DNA of 57,244 bases from an uncultured Prevotella sp. Its GTDB lineage: Bacteria; Bacteroidota; Bacteroidia; Bacteroidales; Bacteroidaceae. The notes under the pieces are model-generated. The model saw nothing but the letters and a program-made list of their open reading frames with translations. It did no database searches and was not told where the DNA came from. The stretch lies in contig UQFS01000024.1 in the NCBI GenBank assembly GCA_900540375.1, positions 1 to 57,244 on the forward strand, in the 5' to 3' direction. The translations under genes and the position numbers were made by a program. This document shows positions 16,093-25,240 of this stretch, piece after piece; position 1 is the stretch's first letter, and each line of letters begins with the position of its first letter.

Positions 16093-18002
16093 TTTCCGTT
16101 TCTCTTGTTCTTCATCTCCTCCTGACGGCGGCGGTTCTCCTCCATCTGTTTTTGCTGCATCTCCTGGAGTGCCTGCATACGTGCCATCATTCCCTTCATC
16201 TTCTTCTGTGGGTTGGCTTGATTCTCTTTATAGCGAGCCTCAAGGATAGCCAGCAACTTCTCGTCATTGGTGGTCTTGCGCAGCACAAACATGATGCCGG
16301 CCGACATGATCAGTGAGACGAAATAGTAGAAGTTCAGACCAGAAGAATAGTCGTTGAACATGAAGAAGAACATCACTGGCATGAGATACATCATCCATTG
16401 CATGGCCTTCATTTGCTCGGCCTGCTGACCAACCATCTGATCTTTCTGCAACTGCATGGTGAACCAAGAGTAGATGATCTGTGCGCCGCAGAAGAGAATA
16501 CACGTCAGGCTCAGGTGGTCACCGATGAGCCAGATGTTCTTGTGCCATTGTATGATCGGGTCATAAGTCGAGAGGTCGTGCATCCAAAGGAAGCTCTGAC
16601 CACGCAACTCAATGGCGTTAGGCACAAAGTTGAACATCGCAATCCAGATCGGCATCTGAATCAGCATTGGCAGACAGCCCGAGAGCGGGGATACACCGTA
16701 CTTGGCGTACTCGGCCATCATGGCCTGCTGCTTCTGCATAGCGTCCTCGGGCTTGTCATATTGTTTGGTTGCCTCGTCGAGTTTTGGCTTGAGTACGCGC
16801 ATCTTGGCGGAACTCATATAGCTCTTTTTCACCATCGGATAGGTGATCACCTTCAAGAGCAGGGTGATGAGAATCAGCACCACGCCCATTGGGAACCACT
16901 TGCTCAGCCAGCTGAAAACGTAGATCGTGAACCAGCGGTTGATGATCCGGAAGAGCGGCCAGCCCAGGTAGACGAGACGCTGCATCTGCAGGTCGTGACC
17001 AAACGTGCTTTCCTTCTCTACCTTTTGCAGCAGGCGGAAATCGTTAGGACCGAAGTAGAACTCAAACTCCGACGGCGTCTTACCGCTCGGGTCAAAGAAG
17101 GTCTTCATCTTAGCCTCGTATTGCTTGAGGTATCCGGAGCCTTTCTCCTGTGGGATGGATGTCATCAGCGAGTGACCCCGGAAGTTGTTCTTTGCAATCA
17201 TCACGGCAGAGAAGAACTGATTTTTAAAGGCCACCCAGTCAATGCTGTCCTCGATGTCCTCATCAATCTTCTGAGATGTCTCGCTCAACTTATCGGTACC
17301 ACCCTCCACGTTGTGGTAGGTGAGGGTAGCATAGCGGTTCTCGAAGTTGAAGCCCTTCTCCTGCTGGCGGCACTTGTCTTTCCAGTTTACGTCCATAGTG
17401 CTGGTACCTGGCGCGAAGAGTCCCTCCATACCTTTGACAGCCATCTGCATGTGGAGCATATAGTCCTTGCCGAGGCGGTAGGCCAGTGTGACGGTCTTAC
17501 CCGGAGCGGCAGTAGCCGTGAAAGTAACAGTAGAGTCTGTTATATTGGAAGGCTCAAAGTAGAGATCGGCCGTGGAGATGTTTACCTCCTTGGCAGCCAT
17601 GGTGTAGGTGAGGCTCTGATCCTTTCCCTGGAAAAGCGTGACATGGTTTGCCTCGGTGATGTTGTCCTTGTAGTTATTGATGATTGCCTTGGAGACAGTG
17701 GCACCTTTCGTCGACAGCGTGATGGCAACTTTGTTGTTCTTCAGCACGATGTCCTTGGCCTGTCCGGTCAAAGCAGCGTGGAAGAGCGCCGTCGTGTCCG
17801 CTGCGATCTTCTGCTTGGCAGCCTGCTGACGGTTGAAGGCAGCCGTCTTGGCGTCCTGCTCAGCCTGTTGTCGCTTGGCCTGGGCGATGGAGTCTTGCAC
17901 AAACTGCGCACGCTCCTGCTCTTTAGATGGCTTTGCATACCAGCTGTAGCCAATAAGCACAAGCGCGATGAGCACGAAGCCGATAATATTGTTCTTATCC
18001 AT
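16086..18002 (-). CDS. yidC: Membrane protein insertase YidC
   Basis: 638 residues. N-terminal membrane segment MDKNNIIGFVLIALVLIGYS, a large periplasmic P1 domain (about 50-360), then the conserved insertase core: WLSKWFPMGVVLILITLLLK, GVSPLSGCLPMLIQMPIWIA, and a final pair of segments (WMMYLMPVMFFFMFNDYSSG, LNFYYFVSLIMSAGIMFVL), with a basic cytoplasmic tail (MEENRRRQEEMKNKRNGKK). YidC inserts proteins into the inner membrane, alone or with SecYEG. The start is the MDKNNIIGF found in Bacteroidota; an upstream in-frame ATG is rejected. It follows pyrG by 142 bp, separated by a hairpin. Confidence 0.96.
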   Translation of the reverse strand: MDKNNIIGFVLIALVLIGYSWYAKPSKEQERAQFVQDSIAQAKRQQAEQDAKTAAFNRQQAAKQKIAADTTALFHAALTGQAKDIVLKNNKVAITLSTKGATVSKAIINNYKDNITEANHVTLFQGKDQSLTYTMAAKEVNISTADLYFEPSNITDSTVTFTATAAPGKTVTLAYRLGKDYMLHMQMAVKGMEGLFAPGTSTMDVNWKDKCRQQEKGFNFENRYATLTYHNVEGGTDKLSETSQKIDEDIEDSIDWVAFKNQFFSAVMIAKNNFRGHSLMTSIPQEKGSGYLKQYEAKMKTFFDPSGKTPSEFEFYFGPNDFRLLQKVEKESTFGHDLQMQRLVYLGWPLFRIINRWFTIYVFSWLSKWFPMGVVLILITLLLKVITYPMVKKSYMSSAKMRVLKPKLDEATKQYDKPEDAMQKQQAMMAEYAKYGVSPLSGCLPMLIQMPIWIAMFNFVPNAIELRGQSFLWMHDLSTYDPIIQWHKNIWLIGDHLSLTCILFCGAQIIYSWFTMQLQKDQMVGQQAEQMKAMQWMMYLMPVMFFFMFNDYSSGLNFYYFVSLIMSAGIMFVLRKTTNDEKLLAILEARYKENQANPQKKMKGMMARMQALQEMQQKQMEENRRRQEEMKNKRNGKK

Positions 18003-18058
18003 AAATTTTTTCTCTCGGGCTTTGGCCCGAATCATGTTTAGTTCAAAAGGAGATCAGG

Positions 18059-18105
18059 AATTAGAGAATTATAGAATCATTTTCTGATTCTCTCATTCTC
18101 TAATT
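18059..18105. other. Long hairpin between pyrG and yidC
   Basis: AATTAGAGAAT (18059-18069) pairs with 18095-18105, and AGAATCA (18073-18079) with TGATTCT (18085-18091), with symmetric 3-nt internal loops. No T-run follows on the minus strand. Confidence 0.7.
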
Positions 18106-18144
18106 CTTAATGTATGAAGTGTTACACGCACTTCTTCTCAGTAC

Positions 18145-19758
18145 TTATTTCTTCTTCTGGTTGGCGATAGCCGTCTTGATGAAGTCGACGAAGAGCGGAT
18201 GCGGTTTGAGCACCGTACTCTGATACTCGGGATGGAACTGCGTGCCGATATACCATTTCAGCTTCGGAATCTCCACAATCTCGACGAGATCGCTGTCCGG
18301 GTTGCGGCCTACGCACATCATACCCTTGGCTTCGTATTCTTTCTGATAGTCGTTGTTGAACTCATAACGATGGCGGTGACGCTCACGGATGTTCTCCTGC
18401 TTGTAGATCGAGTAGACTTTTGTGTCTTTGCGGAGCACGCAGTCGTAGGCCCCAAGACGCATGGTACCACCCATGTTGGTGATATTTTTCTGCTCCTCCA
18501 TGATGTCGATGACGTTGTGCGGCGTCTTTTCGTCCATCTCACGAGAGTTAGCGTCAGCATAGCCGAGCACGTCGCGGGCGAACTCGATGACCATCATCTG
18601 CATACCCAAGCAGATACCGAAGGTCGGCATATCGTGTGTGCGGCAGTACTTAGCGGCAATGATTTTACCCTCAATACCGCGCTGTCCGAATCCCGGGCAG
18701 ATGACGATGCCGTCCTGCCCTGCCAGTTTCTCAGCGACATTGTCGGAAGTGATATACTCCGAGTTGATGAAGGTGATGACGGTCTTGTGGTCGTTGTAGG
18801 TACCGGCCTGCGAGAGGCTCTCACGGATACTCTTGTAAGCATCCTGCAAGTCATACTTACCGACGAGTCCGATGTGCACTTCCTCTGTGGCGTTCTTGCG
18901 GCGCTCGAGGAAGGAACGCCAGGGACCGAGCCCCGGCTTCTCGCCGATGGGCTCACCGACTTTGCGCAGGATGGCAGCATCGAGGCCTTGGCTCTGCATG
19001 TTCACCGGCACCTCATAGATGCTGGGCAGATCCTCGCTCTGGATGACACAGTCGAGATCGACGTTACAGAAGGCAGCTACTTTTTTGCGAACCTGGTCAG
19101 GCAGGTGTTTCTCAGTGCGCAGCACGAGGATGTCGGGCTGTATACCTACGCTCTGCAATTCCTTGACGGAGTGCTGTGTCGGCTTCGTCTTCAGCTCGCC
19201 GGCAGCCTTGAGGTAGGGCACATAAGTAAGGTGCACGCAGACGGCGCGCTTGCCGAGTTCCCATTTCAACTGTCGGATCGCCTCCATGAACGGCGCACTC
19301 TCAATGTCACCGATGGTACCTCCGATCTCCGTGATGACGAAGTCGTAGTGGTTCTTCTGTCCGAGGAGCTTGACATTACGCTTGATTTCATCGGTGATAT
19401 GCGGCACCACCTGGATTGTCTTGCCCAAATAGTCGCCGCGGCGCTCCTTGTCGATGACGCTCTTATAGATGCGTCCTGTTGTCAGAGAGTTCGCCTTAGT
19501 TGTCTGGATACCTGTGAATCGCTCATAGTGTCCAAGATCGAGGTCAGTCTCCATACCGTCAACAGTCACATAGCATTCGCCGTGCTCATAAGGATTGAGC
19601 GTTCCTGGGTCGATGTTGATGTAAGGATCGAATTTTTGGATGGTGATGTTGTAGCCTCTTGCTTGTAGAAGCTTACCTATTGAAGACGAGATGATGCCTT
19701 TTCCTAACGAGGAAACCACACCGCCTGTGACGAAGATGTACTTTGTTTCTGCCACCAT
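18145..19758 (-). CDS. pyrG: CTP synthase
   Basis: 537 residues, the standard length. It makes CTP from UTP, ATP and glutamine. N-terminal synthetase domain: YIFVTGGVVSSLGKGI, KFDPYINIDPGTLNPYEHGE, EIGGTIGDIES, and QSVGIQPDILVLRTE. C-terminal glutaminase domain from about 290: GIVICPGFGQRGIEGK-like oxyanion stretch, nucleophile Cys in TFGICLGMQMM, and terminal GTQFHPEYQS with the His/Glu pair. The ATG at 19758 (MVAETKY) is chosen over a TTG two codons earlier. It heads the pyrG-yidC-S9 peptidase run and has a promoter about 65 bp upstream. Confidence 0.97.
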   Translation of the reverse strand: MVAETKYIFVTGGVVSSLGKGIISSSIGKLLQARGYNITIQKFDPYINIDPGTLNPYEHGECYVTVDGMETDLDLGHYERFTGIQTTKANSLTTGRIYKSVIDKERRGDYLGKTIQVVPHITDEIKRNVKLLGQKNHYDFVITEIGGTIGDIESAPFMEAIRQLKWELGKRAVCVHLTYVPYLKAAGELKTKPTQHSVKELQSVGIQPDILVLRTEKHLPDQVRKKVAAFCNVDLDCVIQSEDLPSIYEVPVNMQSQGLDAAILRKVGEPIGEKPGLGPWRSFLERRKNATEEVHIGLVGKYDLQDAYKSIRESLSQAGTYNDHKTVITFINSEYITSDNVAEKLAGQDGIVICPGFGQRGIEGKIIAAKYCRTHDMPTFGICLGMQMMVIEFARDVLGYADANSREMDEKTPHNVIDIMEEQKNITNMGGTMRLGAYDCVLRKDTKVYSIYKQENIRERHRHRYEFNNDYQKEYEAKGMMCVGRNPDSDLVEIVEIPKLKWYIGTQFHPEYQSTVLKPHPLFVDFIKTAIANQKKK

Positions 19759-19823
19759 TGTCAATATTTTGTTGGATTTAATTATTGAATACGAAAGAGT
19801 TACTCGATCTATAAAAGATGTTG

Positions 19824-19858
19824 CAAAGTTAGCATATTTTTATGAGATGTACAACAAA
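19824..19858 (-). promoter_or_regulatory. Promoter of pyrG
   Basis: Minus-strand TAACTTTG (19824-19831) with TTTG (19855-19858) 23 bp upstream, slightly wide. It is divergent from the DUF3078 promoter next to it. Confidence 0.5.
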
Positions 19859-19873
19859 AACAAAAATTATTGT

Positions 19874-19881
19874 TATCTTTG
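19874..19881 (+). promoter_or_regulatory. -7 element of the DUF3078 gene
   Basis: TATCTTTG followed by GCAACG, 54 bp before the start codon; no good -33 box. It lies only about 15 bp from the pyrG -33 box, so the two promoters are close and divergent. Confidence 0.5.
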
Positions 19882-19935
19882 CAACGTTAAGACAATATAA
19901 CGAATCATTAAGAGAAATAAGGAGTTCAAGAAACG

Positions 19936-21228
19936 ATGTCGCTTAGAGGAAGTCATTACCAGTTCCATTCAGCTGTCTGCTTGTTGATGATCGCTCTGCT
20001 TTTGTCGGTTGTGGAGCCGATGGTTGCCCGTCCCGTGACCTATCGACATACGCTGGTGCATGGCCGTAACAAGTTGGTGAATGCTTATATGGACTCCTTG
20101 CGTCTGCTTTCCGATTCTCTCTATCACGACAGCGTGAAGGTGTCACGGCCGCTCAATGCGAGTTCCATGGCGCCGTTGTTTCTTCCGATGACCTTCTATC
20201 GTGGTGTTGCTCACCGCGCATTTTCGCTCGACGGGACGCTGACGCCTGTGGATGAGTCACTGCTTTGGGCCTATCTTCATCGGCCGGGTACGGTCAAGAC
20301 GACACAGCGCGACTTGGAGAAGACAGGACCGGTGCTCAAGCCCACGACGATCACCGAGCATCCTGCGTCCGTTGTCAAGCCGACCAAACCGGATGAACCG
20401 GAGTATGTGCCTATGGACATGGTCGTGTTCAAGCCCAATTTCTGGACCTTCGGCGGTGATTATTATTTGCAGTTTCTCCAAAGCTACATCTCTCCCAATT
20501 GGTATAAGGGGGGGGAGAGCAACTACTCGGCTGTGGGTGCCCTGACGTTAGAAGCACATTACGACAACAAGCAGAAGCTGCGATGGGACAATAAGTTGGA
20601 GATGAAATTAGGCATACAGACCACCAGAGCCGACTCGCTCCATAAGGTCAAGAGCACAGAGGATCTCCTCCGCTATACCGGTAAGTTGGGCTTGCAGGCC
20701 ACCAAGCATTGGTACTATACTTTCCAGTTGATTGCCACAACACAGTTTCTGCGGAAATACGACACCAATTCTCCAAGGGTGAAATCCGACTTTATGAGTC
20801 CTTTCAACTTGAATGCCTCTCTCGGTATGGATTACAATGTCAGTTGGCTGAAAAACCGCCTGACGGGTTCCATCCACCTGGCTCCTATCGCCTATAACCT
20901 CAAGTATGTGGGTCGCCAGAGCCTTGCTCAAGCCAATGGATTGGAAGAGGGGCACCACACTCTCCACGACTATGGTTCGCAGTTTACGTGCGACTTGAAG
21001 TGGAAGATCCTTGACAACCTCATGTGGCAGACCCGCCTTTACGGCTATACTACGTATAAGCGCTCAGAGCTGGAGTGGGAGAACACGTTCACCTTTTCGT
21101 TCAACCGCTATATCTCTGCCAAAGTCTATGCTTATCCCCGTTTCGACGATGGTGTGAAGCATGACAAGAGTTTTGGCTACTGGATGCTCAACGAGTTTGT
21201 CTCCTTCGGCTTTTCCTATGATTTCTAA
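19936..21228 (+). CDS. DUF3078 outer-membrane-type protein
   Basis: 430 residues with an N-terminal hydrophobic export segment (about 15-31, CLLMIALLLSVVEPMVARP). The DUF3078 core lies at about 165-430: NFWTFGGDYYLQFLQSYISP, WYKGGESNYSAVGALTLEAH, WDNKLEMKLGIQTTRAD, and a final FVSFGFSYDF, an aromatic C-terminus typical of outer-membrane barrels. The family is Bacteroidota-specific; function is unknown. It stands alone between a divergent promoter and a strong terminator. Confidence 0.85.
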   Translation: MSLRGSHYQFHSAVCLLMIALLLSVVEPMVARPVTYRHTLVHGRNKLVNAYMDSLRLLSDSLYHDSVKVSRPLNASSMAPLFLPMTFYRGVAHRAFSLDGTLTPVDESLLWAYLHRPGTVKTTQRDLEKTGPVLKPTTITEHPASVVKPTKPDEPEYVPMDMVVFKPNFWTFGGDYYLQFLQSYISPNWYKGGESNYSAVGALTLEAHYDNKQKLRWDNKLEMKLGIQTTRADSLHKVKSTEDLLRYTGKLGLQATKHWYYTFQLIATTQFLRKYDTNSPRVKSDFMSPFNLNASLGMDYNVSWLKNRLTGSIHLAPIAYNLKYVGRQSLAQANGLEEGHHTLHDYGSQFTCDLKWKILDNLMWQTRLYGYTTYKRSELEWENTFTFSFNRYISAKVYAYPRFDDGVKHDKSFGYWMLNEFVSFGFSYDF

Positions 21229-21289
21229 TCGCTTTATCGAAAAGACGCCTTGCTGAAGAAGCTGTTGTCTTTTAGCATTTAGCAAGAAG

Positions 21290-21338
21290 CAAGCATCGGG
21301 TGAGTTGCAATGATGGCAGCTCACCCGATGCTTGTTTT
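21290..21338 (+). terminator. Terminator after the DUF3078 gene
   Basis: A perfect 15-bp stem (21290-21304 with 21320-21334) followed by TTTTAT. It also separates this gene from the converging DUF3943 gene. Confidence 0.85.
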
Positions 21339-21418
21339 ATGTCTTTGCAGTTCTGCTAAAATCTGTAGAGCAGTCCCAGTCTCACTTCGAAAGTGTGCGC
21401 CCTGACATTTGGGTGGTA

Positions 21419-23483
21419 TTATTTATAATAGGTATAGCGCCCATAATAGGCACCTTGCCACTCAATGCCGAAGTTGTTTTTCAGTTGGAAGATAAATCTC
21501 GGATTAAAGACGAGCAACTGAGCGTTGCCTTTGTCGCCCTGCGCGTTGAGATAGAGCGGATCGGTGTGCTCCAGGTCTTTGCCTTCATATCCTTTCCACG
21601 TATAGATATGGTAGTAGTCCACGAACAACGAGAAGTAACCGAGCCGCGGGAAGATCATCTGCGTCTTGGACTTGAGGCTGAATCCCGATCCCATGTTATA
21701 GTCGCGGTCGATGACGTTGTAGTAGTCGCTCTTCGTACCGCCGAGAAGGATGAGGTCGGCAAAGATGGCCTGCTCCAAACGCTTGAGATTACCCACTTGC
21801 GGGAATTGCCACATCATAGCCGGACCGAAGGAGGCCGCCTCAGAGATGCGGTATGGCGTTTTGTCGGTGCCGTCTTTCACAGGCTTGGAGTCGTAGTAGT
21901 TGAAGTGCTGGAAGAATCCTACGATCGTCTTTCCCTGTTTTCCGTCGTAGACAGTGTGGCTCCAGAGCTTGCCGAGCAGGTGGAGATTGTTGATGAGCGG
22001 CTGGTTGCCGGTGAAGCCCGCGCAGAAGTTCAGCGTGAAATAGTCGTAGGGCTGCGTGTTGCTGTCGTCGAAAGCATCGCCATAGAGCAGGTTGAAGGTG
22101 AGGTAAGGCTGGTTCTCGCCACGGAAGATACCGCCCTGATCAGCGAGATAGCGGTCGCCCACGCTCATGGCAAACTCCACGGGTATGCGGCTGAAGTCAT
22201 GGTACATATACTTGTCCTGACGCACGTTCCAGACATCGCCGTCGATGAGACGGTTAAGTCCCTGCATCGGGTTGGTGACGAAAGCAGCCGCTTCACGCAG
22301 GAAACGGCGGAAGCCGCGTGTGCGGTCATTCAGCACGAGTGCCGACATGCGGTGCATGACTTCCCCGATGCAGATGCCGCCGAAGGTGGTAGCCAGCACG
22401 TCGTTGATAGTCGGCGGCTCCACTTCGCCGCAGAACTCCCACATCAGGCTGCCGCCCAAAGCGTAAGGCGCACTCTGCCAGAAGGTCAGTCCGTTGCTGC
22501 GAGCCGAGTTGAAATAGAGGTTGCCGTGGTAAGGATGGGCGAAGAGATTGGTCGAGAACTGATCGTTGTCCCATACGAAGGCATGGTGCCAGTTATGGGC
22601 GATGCTCTTGAAGGTGACCTGCGCGAAGTCCTCATTCATGACGAAACGGTCGAAACAATGCACAAAGACGTTGATACCCGCTGCCTCTACTGCCGCGCGC
22701 CACCACCGTTTCTTGGTATAGCTCGGATCGCTCCATCGGTAGAGGCTGTCCTCCGGTGTCAGTGCCAGCTTGCTGAGCATAAACTCTTGGTCGCGTTGCC
22801 GTTCCTCTTCCCATTGTGCCTGATGGTCGGGATCGTGGTGATAGCGGAGTGCCAGTCCGGCTTCAATGATTGAGCGCGAACGGAACTTGGTGTTTGAGCC
22901 ATAGCGCCGTGTCGTACCGTAACCGGCGGCGACGAAGGCGCCGAGATTGTCGTTGAGGGCATAGTCGGCCGTCATGCGGGCTTGCAGCGAGTACATACGC
23001 CGTGGCGTGTCGCCTTTGTTTTGGAACGTCTCCACATGTCCGAAGCCCACGTCGCCGCCGAGCGTCCATCGTGGTGTGATGGTCCGGTAGCGTCCCATGC
23101 GGTAGAAGAGCTCACCCGAGAAGTCCTCGTCGAGTCCCAGGAAATGCGAGCCGACACCGATCATCGTGTAGGTATGGGGATTGCGGAAGCGCATTGGCGA
23201 GGGTTGCCAGCATGACGCCGTCGGCATGTCCGCGGGCAGCGCCTAAGAATACGCCATATTGAAAGCCGTGCAGCGTGTCTGCCTCACTGAGCAATCCAAT
23301 GTTTAAAGGGGAGCAGAGGGTGGAGTCAGGGTGATGGTGGTGAATGCCGACCGCCACGTTGGGCAGCCGGTGGCCTTTTACTGTCTGAGCTTGCGAGGGG
23401 CAGACGCAGAGCCAGCCGATGGCCACTGCGGCCGTCCAAATCATTTGTTGGAAAAGATGTTTTTTCTTTCCTCCGTCATCCAT
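21419..23483 (-). pseudogene. DUF3943 outer-membrane-type protein, split by one frameshift
   Basis: The first part starts at 23483 (MDDGGKKKHLFQQMIWTAAV, signal peptide to CPSQAQ) and reads GFQYGVFLGAARGHADGVML then ATLANAL. The protein continues in another frame from about 23186 as NPHTYTMIGVGSHFLGLDED and runs to 21419. Removing one C in the GCGCTTCCGCAAT stretch joins the frames as ANALRNPHTY. The long part carries the DUF3943 signature: HCFDRFVMNEDFAQVTFKSI, HNWHHAFVWDNDQFSTNLFA, HPYHGNLYFNSARSNGLTFW and EVMHRMSALVLNDRTRGFRR. The whole product would be about 687 residues, an exported beta-rich protein of unknown role. The shift may be real, recent inactivation, or a sequencing error, since the rest is intact. 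Confidence 0.75.
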
Positions 23484-23557
23484 GTCTGATATTATTTTAT
23501 CTTACAATGCTGATGCCTATTCTATCAAATCTTACCATATCTTATATAGTAACCATG

Positions 23558-23565
23558 CAAAGATA
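23558..23565 (-). promoter_or_regulatory. -7 element of the DUF3943 gene
   Basis: Minus-strand TATCTTTG, 75 bp before the start; no clear -33 box. Confidence 0.45.
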
Positions 23566-23615
23566 CGTTTTTTTATCGTAATCACGGGTCATTGCGAGCG
23601 TTTTCTCGATTAAAT

Positions 23616-23646
23616 TTTGCTGTGAGCTTTTTTTTTTGTACTTTTG
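23616..23646 (+). promoter_or_regulatory. Promoter of serS
   Basis: TTTG (23616-23619), 19 bp, TACTTTTG (23639-23646), 36 bp before the start codon. Confidence 0.65.
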
Positions 23647-23681
23647 TCCCAAATAAGGAAATATAATCAATATACAGCTAT

Positions 23682-24974
23682 ATGCTTACACTTAAACTCA
23701 TCAGTGAGGAAACTGAACGCGTGATCAAGGGCCTGGAGAAGAAGCATTTCGCCGGAGCCCGCGAAGCTATTGAAAAAGTATTGGAGTATGACAAGCTGCG
23801 TCGTGAGAGCCAGCAGAAGCTTGACAGCAACAAGCAGCACCAAAACCAGCTGTCGAAGCAGATTGGCGGCTTGATGAAGGACGGCAAGAAGGACGAGGCA
23901 GAGAAGGTCAAGGCTGAGGTTGCCGAGCTGAAAGCTGCCGACAAGGCTTTGCAGGAGATCATGGACAAGGCTCAGGCCGACATGACCAACGAGTTGTTGC
24001 AGATACCAAACATCCCCAACGATCTTGTTCCTGAAGGTAAGGATGCCAACGACAATGTTGTCGTCAAGGAAGGTGGTCCTATGCCAAATCTTGGTGAGGA
24101 CGCGTTGTGCCATTGGGATCTGCTCAAGAAGTTCCGCCTTGTAGACTTCGATATGGGAGTGAAGATCACGGGCGCCGGCTTCCCGATCTATGTGGGTAAG
24201 ATGGCCCGCTTCCAGCGCGCTTTGGAGGCTTTCTTCCTCGATGAGGCCCGCAAGGCCGGTTATCTTGAGGTACAGCCGCCGTACGTTGTCAACGAGGCAT
24301 CCGGTTACGGCACGGGTCAGCTGCCTGATAAGGAGGGCCAGATGTACCACTGCAACCTCGACAACCTCTATCTCATTCCTACAGCTGAGGTTCCCGTGAC
24401 CAACATCTTCCGCGATGAGATCCTCGACGAAAAGGATCTGCCCGTCAAGCGTTGTGCTTATTCAGCTTGCTTCCGCCGTGAGGCTGGTTCTTATGGCAAG
24501 GATGTCCGTGGCTTGAACCGTCTGCATCAGTTCGACAAGGTAGAGATCGTTCGCATCGACACGCCGGAGCACTCTTACAAGAGTCTCGACGAGATGCTCG
24601 CTCATGTCGAGGGACTCGTACAGAAGCTTGAGCTTCCTTATCATATCCTCCGCCTGTGCGGTGGTGACATGAGTTTCACTTCCTCTATCTGCTATGACTT
24701 TGAGGTATGGAGTGGCGCACAGAAGCGTTGGCTCGAGGTCAGCTCTGTGTCTAACTTCGAGAGCTATCAGGCCAATCGTCTGCACTGTCGTTTCCGTCGC
24801 TCAGACACTAAGAAGACGGAGCTCTGCCACACGCTCAACGGTTCTGCCTTGGCGCTGCCGCGTATCGTTGCCGCCATCATCGAGAACAACCAGACGCCGG
24901 AGGGCATCCGCGTGCCGAAAGCCCTCGTGCCGTACTGTGGCTTTGAGATGCTGGATGATAAGAACTTCGAGTAA
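23682..24974 (+). CDS. serS: Seryl-tRNA synthetase
   Basis: 430 residues, the usual size. It charges tRNA-Ser and tRNA-Sec-type substrates with serine. N-terminal tRNA-binding coiled coil at about 20-105 (FAGAREAIEKVLEYDKLRRE, KQIGGLMKDGKKDEAEKVKA). Class II core: EVQPPYVVNEASGYGTGQLP, LIPTAEVPVTN, motif 2 ACFRREAGSYGKDVRGLNRL-HQFDKVE, and motif 3 LCHTLNGSALALPRIVAAII. Start MLTLKLISEETERVIKGLEK matches Bacteroidota SerRS. Single gene with its own promoter and hairpin terminator. Confidence 0.97.
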   Translation: MLTLKLISEETERVIKGLEKKHFAGAREAIEKVLEYDKLRRESQQKLDSNKQHQNQLSKQIGGLMKDGKKDEAEKVKAEVAELKAADKALQEIMDKAQADMTNELLQIPNIPNDLVPEGKDANDNVVVKEGGPMPNLGEDALCHWDLLKKFRLVDFDMGVKITGAGFPIYVGKMARFQRALEAFFLDEARKAGYLEVQPPYVVNEASGYGTGQLPDKEGQMYHCNLDNLYLIPTAEVPVTNIFRDEILDEKDLPVKRCAYSACFRREAGSYGKDVRGLNRLHQFDKVEIVRIDTPEHSYKSLDEMLAHVEGLVQKLELPYHILRLCGGDMSFTSSICYDFEVWSGAQKRWLEVSSVSNFESYQANRLHCRFRRSDTKKTELCHTLNGSALALPRIVAAIIENNQTPEGIRVPKALVPYCGFEMLDDKNFE

Positions 24975-25055
24975 GTAGCCTCCCCCCTCGCTCCTTCTCC
25001 AAGGGGAGAAGGGGAGTGAAATGCTGGATAAACAATTTCTATACACCCATTCTGA

Positions 25056-25101
25056 GGGTGGTAATGTAGGGGCGGCCCGCCCCTACATTTCCACCCTTTT
25101 T
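25056..25101 (+). terminator. Strong hairpin terminator after serS
   Basis: GGGTGG (25056-25061) pairs with CCACCC (25091-25096) and AATGTAGGGGCGG (25063-25075) pairs with its complement up to 25089, followed by TTTTTAT. The inner GTAGGGGCGG/CCGCCCCTAC arms look like a mobile or repeated palindrome. Confidence 0.75.
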
Positions 25102-25147
25102 ATATGTCGTAAAGGGAAAAGATGGAGGACATATTCCGGTTTTGAAT

Positions 25148-25240
25148 ATATGTCTTTTATGTCTTTCTGTCTATAAAGACGGAATATGTCCCTCTGTTGC
25201 CCTGTCTTTACAAATATGTCTTTTATGTCTTTTTGTCTAT
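25148..25240 (-). repeat. Duplicated 27-bp segment spanning the AGCS gene stop codon
   Basis: ATATGTCTTTTATGTCTTT plus (C/T)TGTCTAT occurs at 25148-25174 and 25214-25240, 66 bp apart with one difference. The right copy contains the TAG stop of the minus-strand symporter gene. The segment is itself made of AAAGACATA-like repeats. Between the copies GGACATATTCCG (about 25129) and CGGAATATGTCC (about 25180) form an inverted repeat. Confidence 0.75.

Noticed and set aside
16398..18041. 547-codon open frame opposite yidC
   Set aside because: Antisense shadow of a well-supported gene.
18199..19668. 489-codon open frame opposite pyrG
   Set aside because: Antisense shadow; no family features.
21332..22873. 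513-codon open frame opposite the DUF3943 gene
   Set aside because: Antisense shadow; the minus-strand protein has clear family motifs.
25020..25235. T-box or other riboswitch near serS
   Set aside because: The region is downstream of serS, and no T-box features were found upstream.
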